64,000 bases of DNA from Haematobia irritans (lineage: Eukaryota; Arthropoda; Insecta; Diptera; Muscidae): contig NC_134397.1 of NCBI RefSeq assembly GCF_050003625.1, positions 277,568,070-277,632,069 of the forward strand, read 5' to 3'. The first letter of the stretch is position 1. Every line of letters starts with the position of its first letter. The position numbers and the translations under genes are program-made. This document shows positions 24,657-35,999 of the stretch, in pieces. Below the pieces are notes generated by a model that was given only the letters and a program-made list of their open reading frames with translations, was not told where the DNA came from and ran no database searches.

Positions 24657-24992
24657 TTGTGTTTTGAGACCCGCTGTCAGCGTTGTTTTTGTTTTTGTTC
24701 ATAAAACTGTAACGGTATCGAAAGCTAAAAGTGTTTTCTTCAAGTCGAATGAAAAATCAGCTAATTTGGTTGTCTATTAGCAAAAATTTTTCATTAATAC
24801 GCACGTGTCTCAAGAAAAAAATATTTGGGAATTTAAAAAGAGGTTTTTATACATGTGACTTTTTTCAAAAATTTCAACTAAAATTTTGAAAGTTTTTATT
24901 AAATCTGTTGTAGTACATGTCGAATAAAATATTTCTGGAAGTCAAATCTTAGGATTGCAAAAACACAACAGATGAGAAATTTTTAAAATTAA

Positions 24993-25014
24993 AAAGTTGC
25001 CTGTGGGCAACTTT
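24993..25014. repeat. Perfect hairpin, copy 2
   Basis: The same 22 bases as 24635-24656, in the same orientation, 358 bp downstream, followed by GGGCAATTG. Confidence 0.7.
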
Positions 25015-25309
25015 GGGCAATTGTGGTAGTAAAATTACATATTTTTGAACATAAGACCTAGAGAAAAAAGGCTTGAAAAAACAATGATTTTGAACAAATT
25101 TTGAACTTCGATTGGGATGTCCCAGTGACGAGAAAAGCGGCGATGGAATCGTAAAAAGGGAGGAATCGTAAAAAGGGAGGAAGCCATAGATATCGACTTT
25201 CTTGGCAACATGCTAGTGGATTTGCACAAATATTGGCGCTTTATAATACTTTGGGTTATTCACACTGCCAGTTAAATTGACATGGGTTCAAAAAAAAACA
25301 AACAAAACA

Positions 25310-25900
25310 TTTTCGTGAGTCATGCTTGATTCACGCGAAGCCGTGAATGAAATTTAAAGGAAATCCCGCGAATGTGCGTGAACGGGACTAAACAAAAATG
25401 TGTGGCGCATGAGCGTGAGTAAAAATCAAATTGTGTTAATGATTGTGAGTAAAATTTCTCCGAAATCACGCTCCCGATAAAAATTCACTTTTACAATCCA
25501 ACCCACGCTCATGATCCAACTCATGCTTAAGATAAAATTCACGTTCACGATAAAATTCATGTTAACGATAAAATTCACTCACACTCACGGTAAAACAGAG
25601 ACACAAAAAGTCACAATCACGAACAAATTCGCGTTCACGATTAAATTCAAGCTCACCGATTTCATCACGGTTTCAATAGGGTGAGTCACGAGAAATTTCG
25701 TGAATTACGAGAATTTTATTGAGCCACGAAAATTGTCGTGTTCCGAAAATATTCGTGAATCACGAGGTTTGTCGTGAAGTACGAAAATTGTCGTGAATCG
25801 TGCGAAAGCGTGAGGCATAACCGTTGTTCATGTGTGAGCGTGCGCGAGTATAACTTTTCATTTCGTGAATTGATGTGAGCGTGAATTCCTACCCACATGG
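25310..25900. repeat. CACGA/TCGTG motif-rich block
   Basis: Dozens of CACGA, TCGTG, CACGTTCACG and CGTGAATCACGA motifs in about 590 bp. The content matches the hAT-type MITE at 60301-60885, but I cannot find its TAGAGGTGTGCA ends here, so this is a related element that lost its ends or a different family of like build. Confidence 0.6.
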
Positions 25901-26067
25901 TTTTCTTTTAAAAATTGGCTTTATTTCAACTAGAAATATTTACGTTTTTGTGACCTTTTTATCATCAAAATTGCAGGTTTTTAATACCTTACTTTAGTAT
26001 TTCTTTAATCAAATTTTTTGGAAACCAATGTAATATTTTTAATGTAAAAACAAATATTTAATTTCAG

Positions 26068-26132
26068 AATAACCACTTAAAAATTTGGACAAATTTTTTG
26101 TACTCCTTTGCCTGTAATTTAATAGTAAATTG
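26068..26132 (+). other. Exon-like block b
   Basis: 65 bp preceded by TATTTAATTTCAG and followed by GTAAGG. Homologous to 26551-26616. Too short and stop-laden to be coding. Splicing is only suggested by the site sequences. Confidence 0.35.
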
Positions 26133-26188
26133 GTAAGGATTCTTTAACTTTCTTCTAAACCTGAACAGTCATCCTTATTTTTTGTACA

Positions 26189-26446
26189 TTAACGTCATCC
26201 TTCGTCATTTTGACTACGGCTCATTTCAAGACGCTATAATTTTCACCGTGAGCGAAAAAGTGAACAAAACTTGAATTTATTTTCTTATTCAATTTGGTTT
26301 TAATTAATATAATAATAATATAATTTATACAACGGTCGAATTAGTATAACTTAAATTTACCATTTCCCAATAGACTAAAATGCATTTTAAATCGAAAATA
26401 TAATTACGTGTCGTCATTTTGACAAATGGTGAATGTCTAGGGTTAA
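26189..26446. mobile_element. TTAA-flanked MITE, possible piggyBac type
   Basis: TTAA at 26189-26192 and 26443-26446. Read inward from the right end it is TTAACCCTAGACATTC; both sides carry GTCATTTTGAC. CCCTAG next to TTAA is typical of piggyBac ends. The left terminus lacks the CCC, so the assignment is tentative. It lies between the two homologous exon-like blocks. Confidence 0.5.
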
Positions 26447-26550
26447 CCAGAATATTTGGTTTTTTATGCATATTATTTTTTTTTCATTAGATTTTTTGGA
26501 AACCTATTTAAAAATTTTATTTAATGTAAAAAATAAATATTTAATTTCAG

Positions 26551-26616
26551 AGTAACCCAAATAAATTTGGACAACTTTTTATATTTCCCCTCAGCGTACA
26601 ATGTAATAGATAATTG
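26551..26616 (+). other. Exon-like block c
   Basis: 66 bp between AAATATTTAATTTCAG and GTAAGTTTTATA, homologous to block b (both have AATTTGGACAA and end in AATTG before the GT). Confidence 0.35.
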
Positions 26617-26745
26617 GTAAGTTTTATATTAAAACTTTGTCTTTCTTTCAACTAGAATATTTATTTTATTATATCCTTCACATATATAACAACACAGTTT
26701 TATGAGTTTATATAGAATACTTCATTATTTCTCTAATTGTTTCAG

Positions 26746-26822
26746 GTACACATTTTATGAGATACGTTTTCCAAAGAAAAGTTGAATTCCTTACACCATT
26801 TGATAAAATGCCCCCAAATATG
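26746..26822 (+). other. Exon-like block d
   Basis: 77 bp after CTAATTGTTTCAG and before GTAAGTTAC. Contains an ATG near its end (AAAATGCCCCCAAATATG). A fourth acceptor-like TTTTTTCCAG follows at 26908-26917. Confidence 0.35.
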
Positions 26823-28533
26823 GTAAGTTACAAGCAAAAATGAAGAATTAAAAATTTATATTTCATTACTTGGTGTTAATTTTTAACAATTTTCATTATT
26901 GCTTCCATTTTTTCCAGCAAGATATGTTAACAGGATAACTACGATGAAAAAAAAGGATAAGTAAAAATATCCAAACAGCGAGTTCAAATGAACTACTCTC
27001 TGTTCCACGTGGTCATAACTTTTATTCACAAAAAACATTGTATTAAGAACTTTCATCATAAGTTTTTATAATAAAGTACTTTTGCTTAAAGAAAGTTTAA
27101 TTTTAATGTATGAACATTTTCATAATAGTAAAACGGTTTGTTGTTCCTTTAATTATTTGATTTCTCTGTACTGTGGAATGATTGATTTAAAAATAGTTTA
27201 GTCGTCGACATTTTAAAGAGACTGTTAACCAATTTTTATTATCGGGTTTCCCACAAAATAAGCAAGTAAACCTAAAAAATACTGACTTTTTAACTTGGTA
27301 GGGGTTTATAAATCTTATGGTGTTGTAAAAATGAACTAAAATACAATGTTATAGATGAACTAAAATTTAAGATAATTATAAACTAGACAAGTTGAAAAAA
27401 ATCTTAAGGGCTAAATCATGGTCAATATTACTACAGTTTAGTTCATTTTGCAATGAAAAAGGGTTCACTGGTTTTTCAGTGTATATATAGCCCCCTCGTA
27501 TAACCTCCATATAAACCGAGTCCAAGATTTGGCTTGCGGATCCTCTTGGAGTAGCAAATTTCATACGATCCGGCTGAAATTTGGTAAGTGGGGTTTGTTA
27601 TGACCTTTAATACCCGTGCAGAAATTGGCCCATATCGGTCCATAACTATATATAGTCCCCATATTAAGCGTTCACCAAATTTGGCTTGCAAAGCTTTTTG
27701 GAGGAGCAAACTTCATTCGATTCGGTTGAAATTTTCTATGTTGTGTAATATATGGCCACTAACAACCATGCAAAAATTTATCTATATCGGTCCATAATCA
27801 TATATAGCCCCCATATAAGCCTAAAATTGATATCCGGAGCCTAATGGAGGAGCAAATTTCGTTTGATTCGGTTAAAATTTTGCACGTTATATTAGTATAT
27901 AGTCTCTAATAACCATGCAAAAATTGGTTCATATCGGTCTATAAATATTTATAGCCCCCATATAAACCGATCCCAGATTTGACCTCGGGAGCCTCTTGGT
28001 AGAGCAAAGTTCTTGGAGGCGCAAATTTCACCCGGTTCGGCTGAAATTTGGTACGTTGTGTTAGTATATGGTCGCTAGCAACCATTCCAAACGTGGTCCT
28101 TATCGGTCCATAGTTATGTATAGCGTCCAGATAAACCAACCCCCAGATTTTACTTCTTCCTGGATAAGAAAATTTCATTTGATCTTGCTAAAATTTAGTA
28201 CTAATCACACAAAAATTGGACCACATAGATTCATAATTGTATATATGTTAGCCCCCCATATAAACTGATATTTCACTTCTGCCTCTCTTTTACCGCGCAA
28301 AAATTTATACCGATTAAGGACTGAAATATGAAATTGGTTTTTAATCTGCCTTTTTGTCTAATACATACCCCGTATGGACTAACTTCCAATTTAGAAGACG
28401 CTGTTAATGAGTTTTAAGATACCTTGCCAGCGGCAAGAATTACTACAACCCAAGTAATTTGATGGTGGAGGGTACATAACATAAGATTCGGTCTGGGCCG
28501 AACTTACCGCCGTATATACTAGAGTAGAGTTTA

Positions 28534-28870
28534 CACTGAAATATATGTTGTTGTGAGGCCGAAGATTTCTTGCTATTAAAATTCGAATGCGAATAGAAGC
28601 GCATTTCTCTGATACAAGGTTCTTGTCCAAAAGTCGATAAACTTTTCAATGAAGTCGTTTTGTCCCTATAGTTAAGTGATTCGACTTCAAGGAGGGTATC
28701 TGCAACAATTGGTTCATAATAATTAACAAAAGTTTTTTCAAAATTAATGAAATTGTTTAGAAGTTTGTTGACTTTTTGTATCTGGACTACAAAACAAAAA
28801 AGCGTTCAAAAGTAGGAGATGTTTTCCAACTCTGTATTTTAAAGACGAATTTTACTTGAAAAATACTAAT
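28534..28870 (-). mobile_element. CACTG-656 MITE, partial copy
   Basis: Starts TA then CACTGAAATATATGTTG and follows the left part of the complete minus-strand copy at 57536 (AAGTCGATAAACTTTTCAATGAAGTCG, GGAGATGTTTTCC). The far end is missing. Confidence 0.65.
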
Positions 28871-30957
28871 GAATGAGGGCTTAGGTTAAAGTGACAGCCC
28901 GATTTAATTTCTGGCTTCAATCCTCAGTAAAATATAGCTCTAAATCTACATTATATTTTGTCGGTAAAATTAGTATAAATAAACTCTTCAAATTCAATTA
29001 CTCTCCCCATACTTTTCTCTAAAGTCACTTTGGTACTATTTTCGTCATAAAAAATAAAATGATTTTCCCTTATACTAATTGAGCTTTTATAAATCCTTGT
29101 TAAACATAAATTGGAATTAATTCCCATAGAGACCAGTGAGAACGACTTGAAAATTTAATCTCTCACAGACTTAAGACCAATATGGCCAGACAGCAAACAA
29201 AGAAAGTTGTCAACAGTAACCGATCACTGGAGACTGTAATTAAATTATGTCCAAATGGTCCCCCAGGACAAAGGGAATTGTATTCACATTTACACTTTTC
29301 GTTATGGTCTGTGGACTGTGCATAGAAGGATTTTTCAATCCTTTACATTAAGGACCTGTGTTTGGGTTTTGCGTTTATTTGCCTTTGTCATTATCTTTAA
29401 TTTCATTTCATTTTATTTTTAATTTTTTCCTTCTATTTTTCTGCTGTGCTTTGCTTTCCTCTACAGTTCAGAGTGCTGGCCGAAATGAACTTAACTTTTT
29501 GGATCTGTCTGTTGGGATATATTTTGTTTGTTCTTTGTAGTTGTTGATATGGTTTTTTGCTGTTTAAAGTACCATTAAAAAAACTTTATTGGGGTGTGTG
29601 TACGTTTGTGTTGCTTCAAAAAAAAAAAAAAACTAAAATCGTAATATGAGAATGTAAGGATGCGGTCAACAAAGGATTAAGTATGACCACCAAAACGGTA
29701 TTAGTATGATAATAATTTTCAAAAAAATTAATTGTTTTATGGGAAAACGAATGTAAGTATTAAAAGCATCTTTCTTCTTTGTTTTAAAAACAAATTTCAT
29801 AAATTTCGGAATTTGCCTAAATTTGTATTTATTAGATTTTTCACCAAACTTATCAGACTGCCTTGTGCTCGTGAGCAGGGTCAGTAGAGCTTATGTCTTC
29901 ACAAAGGTTCATTCGTCCACAAAAGCCTGGTAGATGAGAGCCAAATGGTACAGTGTCATGGGATGTGGACCATGTACCCTTTCGTGAAATGTAATTTCCA
30001 TCTAAAAATTGAGCTTGTGACGGTTACGCTTTGTGTGCTTATGGCACGGGTGTTGTTTTCAATGTCGTTATTCGTTTGTTGTCATCGTTGTTATTTACTT
30101 TATTTATTTTCTTGTTGTTGTTGTTGTTGTTGTTGTTAATAATGATGTTTTGAGGGAAAGTCCTTTTGCGTCCGAACTTAAGTGAAATAACTTTTTAAGT
30201 GGTTTTATTTTTTTATGATTTTTATTTGTCCACCTCTATATCTCTGTCTCTTTGTGCAGTTTGTGTGGAAAAACACTATGAGACTCTTTCTCTATTTTCT
30301 ATTTTCCCATGTTAAATTTTCCATTTGCGAAATATTGTAAAATTACATACACAGTCGGTCTTTCTTTTGTATGGTCTGTCGGTCATCCAGTTAATGAAGT
30401 CATTAATGAAAAGTGAACTTTAAAGTTAATAGCAACATCAACATAATTCATTTGAGCATGTGTGTGTGAGGGCTAAAGCCCCTTAAGCCAGATCACATAT
30501 ACAGAACCATAAATAATGATGGTCATGTATGAATATGGGGTATTACCATGAGCTTTATGAGACTCAATGAATAAACATGTGTTGGCATTTTCACATTTGC
30601 TTTCCGACACACACACATACACTATGAATTTAGACTGAAACTATTTAATAAAAATTAATGTTTTATTAGAATAAAGTTCTCAGGCCATAAACATTAACAA
30701 ATATTTGTTGTAATGTTGAATTTTCCATTTTTATTGAGCCAACAAATTTTTACGATTAAACCAAAAACTACAAAAGAGGATATAATAGAAGGTCAACTGC
30801 TATTTGAGCTATTGTATGCGTTAGTATTTAGCTCTGACCCAGGAATTAAAACAATTTCCAATAATAAAATGCTTAATTAAACAGGCAATTATATACAAAT
30901 CCTAGTATTTTTAACAATTCAAATTACAATAAGAATTAAGGCATAGTCACTGTGTTA
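28871..30957. other. No gene seen; possibly unique host DNA
   Basis: About 2.1 kb without recognisable elements. Holds a pyrimidine-rich stretch near 29400-29460, A(13) near 29620 and a (TTG)n tract at 30112-30137. Frames here are low-complexity (Phe/Leu/Cys runs) and not gene-like. Confidence 0.5.
30112..30137. repeat. (TTG)n microsatellite
   Basis: About eight TTG units, flanked by TTATTTTC and TTAATAATG. Confidence 0.9.
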
Positions 30958-31553
30958 CACTGTTAGAAAAATATGTTTTTCATATGTTCCGATATAAACA
31001 AAATGTGTTTCGGGCACAATTTTTAAACACAATATATTTAAGTGCAAACATGTAATGTTCCTAAACTAACACTAAATGTTTGGGACATCTATGTTAATAT
31101 GTTAGAATATATTATGTTTGTGGCATGAATGTTTCATAAAAATCATATGTGTGAATACAAACATATATAAATTTACAAATTTCGACTAAACATACATATG
31201 TTGTGATATTTTATTCAAAGCGACAGAGAGAGTATAGAGAGAAATAGAGATGGAAACCGGGAGAGTAGACGAAAGATATCAATATAACACAGCAAAAGAG
31301 TCAAAAGAGAACAATTTCTGTGAAACCGATTGTATGTTGTTTCGGAAAACTGTTTTATGATAAGGCCAAAAATTTGATATGTTTAAGTCTAAATATTATT
31401 TAATTTGAATAAAGAGAATAGACATTAGGAACCAAGAGAATAGACATTTGAAAAACAAACAGCATATGTTTTCGCCTTGAGAGCAGCATTTTATGTATGT
31501 GTGGACGTGCGTTGGGTTTATCATTTTGGCATTATGGGCACAATTTTTTTCTT

Positions 31554-32500
31554 CCCAGCAAAAACTCTCATTACCCGGTAATCTTGTAGGTAAGCCTATA
31601 TAAAAATTAATAACCACTTATTAATTGGCATCGCTTCGGATTACATTTACATACGCATGTCCTAGGAGGAAAGTACTTCTCCCCAGGCATACTTTCGGCC
31701 ATAAAATAAGTAGTGCATTTAAAGCATATAATCACCTAATATGTAATGACTTATTCGTAGATACACCAAAGCTTGCAAAATAGCCACTTATTGTCTCAGG
31801 CAACCAAATCTCGAAAATATTGATTTCTATCGCCGATTACAATGGATCAAAATATGGCGAGTGGTGCTGTAATAGGAGAACTACTTGAATAGAAACGAAT
31901 ATTGTATAAATAAAGAAAAAGTCTAATAAATAATCTAAATAAGATTACACTCAAATTAATTTCACACTTAAAATAGAAATAAATGTACGTTGTGTAAGGG
32001 AGTTGGATTCGTGAATTACGTTATAATATATCCAATAGCCAATTCACATAAGGTTCGAAATCTACTAAAACTGGATTTTAAGTCTCTTTTTTATAAGGCA
32101 AATGGCATTTGAAATTTAGTTTATGCGCATTTTGGAAGTGTAATGTCAATGAGGTATAAGAAAGCATTTATTTAAAACATAATATGATAATGTCATTAAA
32201 CACAATTATTATGAAATCTTTGTGATAAAAAATTCTTAACGGAAAAATCTTCAGAATTACCGTTACATTACATATTCTTTTTGATTTTTTTATGTAAGTG
32301 CTCGATTATGTGAATAATTATATAAACTACAACTGCCTAAAAATTTGAGAATAACAATTCGAAAATTACCGAGAAGTATTTATTTTTGTCATTACAAGTT
32401 AGTCATTATAACTCGCCGCAATGTAATGCAACGTGTAATGACAGCTTTACTCCTGGTAATGTCAATTGTAATGAGATGTGGTTACCTAGTTTTTGCTGGG
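31554..32500. mobile_element. CCCAGCAAAAA-TIR element, diverged copy 4 (947 bp)
   Basis: Ends CCCAGCAAAAACTCTC and, inverted, CCCAGCAAAAACTAGG with TT flanks (31552-31553, 32501-32502). The interior near both ends is rich in GTAATG/CATTAC motifs and does not match the 565-bp copies, so only the termini are shared. The opposite copy near 35390-35405 shows the uninterrupted site. Confidence 0.75.
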
Positions 32501-33136
32501 TTGGTTCGTTAAAAGAAATCAGGGGTCTTCATAAAAATAACGAAAGGGCACTATACTCTTTTTAGAGTTGGGACAGTAAAATGAAATAAGGAGGAAATAG
32601 TGAAAAATTACACAGTAAAATGTAAAAAAACAAACTTTAGTTCCTCTTTATTAAAAAGTAGTCCACGAGGAGTTGACGGACACCATCAAATATAAAAGCG
32701 GGCATTAAGTTCGAGTTTTACAGCTAAAACAATTTAAAACGTTTATTTTCTTTAAAATGAATTATTAAAGAAAAATAAAAGGCATTTTAGAGCGATGGTG
32801 TTAAATGCTAGTAAAAAACAGTTCACTCCTAAATAAATTTATGTTTATATTATAAAATTATGTATGTATGTTTATACTCGACTCCACGTTCTTCTTTTGT
32901 TAGTTTTTGAAGTCCTTCCAAATTTTAAAGTTTTGTACAAAAACAGTTTTTTATTACAAGATTGTTATTTTTGCAATAAAAAATAATATTTTATCCAAAA
33001 ATCAGTCAATTTCGTTTATATCAAGCACTGTTACTGACTATAAATCTTTAATAACGCACATTTCGAAGTTTCATTTAAAAAAAATTAATATAGTATAAAT
33101 ATAAATGTGTAAATTAAAAAAAAAAAAAAAATGTTC

Positions 33137-33208
33137 GGTCGGAGCAGGGGTTGAACCCACGACCCTTTGCATGCAAGGCAGACATGCTAACCACTGATCC
33201 ACGTGGCA
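33137..33208 (-). other. tRNA-like segment, Ala-like anticodon region
   Basis: On the minus strand: ACGTGGATCAGTGGTTAGCA (A-box), GCCTTGCATGCAAAG (anticodon-arm-like, TGC), GTGGGTTCAACCCCTGC (B-box and T arm). Pairing of an acceptor stem is poor and there is no 3' CCA context. It is probably a pol III promoter of SINE or tRNA origin carried by the element rather than a tRNA gene. Confidence 0.6.
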
Positions 33209-33321
33209 AACAAATGTATGTTTCTGTTAAATAATGTTATGTTTGCATGGGCTCGTGGGCGCTGCAAACTATGCTATATAAATGTAACTTAAAACGATAA
33301 TTATCTACTGGTGACTATAAC

Positions 33322-33393
33322 AGCTACGTAGCCCAGTGGATAGTGTGTTGGCTTATAAACTGTATGGTCCTCGGTTCGATTCTCCGTGCAGGC
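33322..33393 (+). other. tRNA-like segment, second orientation
   Basis: AGCTACGTAGCCCAGTGGAT (A-box), GGCTTATAAACTG (anticodon-like), CTCGGTTCGATTCTCCG (B-box). The T stem does not pair well. It is followed by GGCGAAAGGTAAAAT, a context kept in the short-form elements at 922 and 55045. It lies 113 bp from the minus-strand segment, so the two face away from each other. Confidence 0.6.
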
Positions 33394-33879
33394 GAAAGGT
33401 AAAATTTTAAAAATTTATAAAAGTGAATAATTTCTTCAACATTATTTGTATTACAGAAAAAGGTGCCAATAACTATAAAATTTCGTGGAAGTGAAAATTA
33501 CGAGTATGTTAGGGAATGAGCACAATCGTGTTTGGGAAAAATTCTTCCAAGCATATAATATTTTTGGCTCAAAATGCTTCCAAACATATAATATGTTCAC
33601 ATAAAACAAACATATTAATGTTTCGGCAGTATGCAATAATATATGTGCTTCCTGCAAAATATGTTTGGAACATATGTTAAAGAAGCGATTTTTTTTGAGG
33701 GTGTAGTAATAAAAATAATAGGATTGTTAAATAATGTACTATAAAATGAAAAATTGGAAATTGACCAATATCACTGCAGATTGGATTTAATATTGAAATA
33801 CCTATTTTGAATACGGTCGCTAGTAGATGTTATGAGAGTTGAATTCGATACATTTGGATTTGATTCTTTGCAAAGATGC

Positions 33880-35999
33880 CAGACTTTAGGTAGTTTGCCT
33901 TCCAAACATAATTTACTGGAAATAATGTGCCTACATAACAACGTTACCGACTACTATGAACACCAAAGGAGAAAAGATAAAACATTTGTAAAAACATTTG
34001 TAAAAAGAACAAAAAAAAAGAAATCTCACATTTCTCCAAAAAAAAAAAAAAAACAAAATCGCTTCTCTAACATATGTTCCAAACATATTTTGTAGGAAGC
34101 ATATATATTATTGGATGCTGCCGAAACATTAATATGTTTGTTTTATGTGAACATATTGTATGTTTGGAAGCATTTTGAGCCCAAAAATATTATATGCTTG
34201 GAAGAATTTTCCCCAAAGAAGATTGTGCTCATTCCCTCACATAATTTTCATTTCCACGAAATTTTTTAGTTCTTGGCACCTTTTTCTGTAATACAAATGA
34301 AGAAATTATTCAATTTTATAATTTTTTTAAATTTTATCTTTCGAGAACCGAGCCGAGGACCATACAGTTTGTAAGCCATCATACTATCTACTGAGCTACG
34401 TAGCTGTTATGGCCATCAATAGACAATTATCGTTATAAGTTATATTTATGTAGCATAGTCTGCAGCGCCCACGAGCCGATGCAAACAAAATATTATTTAA
34501 CAGAAACATACATTTGTTGGCCACGTGGAGCAGTAGTTAGCATATCTGCCTTGCATGCAAAGGCTCGTGGTTTCAATCCCTGCTCCGACTAAACGCCATT
34601 TTTTTAATTTACGTTACACATTTATATTTATACTATATCAAATTTTTTAATAAAACTTCGAAATGTGGGTTATTAAAGATTTACAGTCAGAAACAGTGCT
34701 TGATATAAAAGAAATGGACTGAGCTTTTGGATAAAATATCATTATTTTTTTATTGGAAAAATAACAATTTTGTAATAAAAAACTGTTTTTGGTATAAAAG
34801 TTTGAAATTTTGGAAGGAATTTAAAAACTCTAACAAAAGAAGAACGTGGAGTCGAGTATAAACATACATAAATAATTTTATAATATACACATAAATTTAT
34901 TTAGGCGTGTGCAGTTCTTACTAGCATTTAACACCATTTTAAATGCATTTAAAACTTATCGTGGTTTGGACTTAATTTCATTTTTACCTTTAAGGCCGGT
35001 ATTAAGTTGGCATTATTGCTCTAAAATGAACCTGTTTGCCTTTTACTTTTCTTTAATAATTCATTTTAAAGAAAATAAACTTTTTCAATTGTTGTAGCTG
35101 CAAAACTCGAACTTAATGCCCGCTTTTATATTTGAAGGTGTCCGTCAAGTCCTCTTGGACTACTTATTATTAAAGGGGAACTAAACTTTGTTTTTATACA
35201 TTTTACTGTTTAATTTTTCACTGTTTCCTCTTTTTTTCATTTTACTGTCCCAACTCTAAAAAGAGTATAGTGCCCTTTCGTTATTTTTATGAAGATCCCT
35301 TTGTAATTTTTATATATATTTCAACCGTTTCTTTTTAATTTCCTTTGTCTGAATATTTTGACTTACTCCTCGTACGTTCCGATTTCTTTTAACAAACCGA
35401 GAAAAAAATTGTGCCCATAATGCCAAAATGATAAACAAAACACATGTCCACACATACATAAAATGCTGCTCTCAAGACGAAAACACATGCTGTTTTTGTT
35501 TTGTAAATGTCTATTCTCTTTACTCCGAATACTCATTCTAATATTCAAATTAAATAATATTTAGACTTAAGCATATCAAATTTTTGGCCTTATCATAAAA
35601 CAGTTTTCCGAAACAACATACAAGCGGTTTCACAGAAGTTGCTCTCTGTTGATTCTGTGTTATGTTGATATCTTTCGGTTTCCATCTCTATTTCTTTCTC
35701 TATACTCTCTCTCTCTCTCTCTCTGTCGCTCTCTGAATAAAATATCACAACATATATATGTTTACTCGAAATTTGTAAATGTATATATATATATATTTAC
35801 ATTCACACATATTATTTTTATGTAACATTCATGCCCCAAACATAATATATTCTAACATACTAACATATGTGTCCCAAACATTTAGAGTTGGTTTAGGAAC
35901 ATTACATGTTTGCACTTAAATATATTGTGTTTAAAAATTGTGCCCGAAACACATTTTGTTTATATCGGAGCATATGAAAAACATATTTTTATAACAGTG
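33880..35999 (-). mobile_element. Opposed AAACATATG-rich element plus left flank, tandem unit 1
   Basis: 34027-35999 is the reverse complement of the long-form element at 30958-33703 minus its nested insert: it includes tRNA-like segments (34341-34405 minus, 34519-34589 plus) and ends in CAGTG. The first 147 bases (CAGACTTTAGGTAGTTTGCC onward) are repeated directly after the element at 36000. Confidence 0.7.

Larger units (their letters stand above)
24133..27481. mobile_element. 3349-bp TA-flanked element with exon-like blocks
   Basis: TA flanks (24131-24132, 27482-27483) and imperfect inverted ends, CACAGAAAAAAAAGTG on the left and CACTGAAAAACCAGTG on the right read inverted. The outer few hundred bases share motifs such as TTTAGTTCATTTT. 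The interior has a pair of hairpins (24635, 24993), a CACGA-rich block (25310-25900), a TTAA-flanked insert (26189-26446) and blocks bounded by splice-site-like sequences (26068-26940). No frame over 65 codons. It is either a large non-autonomous DNA element or one that captured other material. Confidence 0.65.
23523..28520 (-). mobile_element. HINE-like element, class B, split by a 3.3-kb insert
   Basis: The 3' end near 23523 is degraded into an 11-13-base C run. Units with GGTCCATAATTATATATAGCC and AGCAAATTTCATCCGATCCGG occupy 23640-23890 and 27483-28320. The 5' end at 28460-28520 has GGTGGAGGGTA, CTGGGCCGAACTTA and CGTATATACT. The interrupting element at 24133-27481 splits a unit at CATAATTA, and the remaining halves rejoin as a normal unit. 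Confidence 0.68.
30958..33703 (+). mobile_element. AAACATATG-rich element, long form
   Basis: TA on each side (30956-30957, 33704-33705). Ends CACTGTTAGAAAAATATG and, inverted, CACCCTCAAAAAAAATCGC. Both ends are packed with AAACATATG-type motifs. The centre carries two tRNA-like segments in opposite orientation (33137-33208 minus, 33322-33393 plus), a purine-rich GAGAGA tract near 31220 and a nested CCCAGC element (31554-32500). The opposed copy at 34027-35999 lacks that nested element, giving the empty site. No transposase. Confidence 0.75.

Noticed and set aside
24635..25014. CRISPR-like spaced repeat
   Set aside because: Only two copies, each self-complementary, 358 bp apart, in a eukaryotic transposon context.
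29358..29540. 60-codon frame with a hydrophobic start
   Set aside because: Pyrimidine-rich low-complexity sequence gives Leu/Phe/Ser runs; there is no upstream exon or codon bias.
33137..33208. True tRNA gene
   Set aside because: A- and B-boxes are recognisable but the acceptor stem does not pair, and the segment recurs inside a transposon family.
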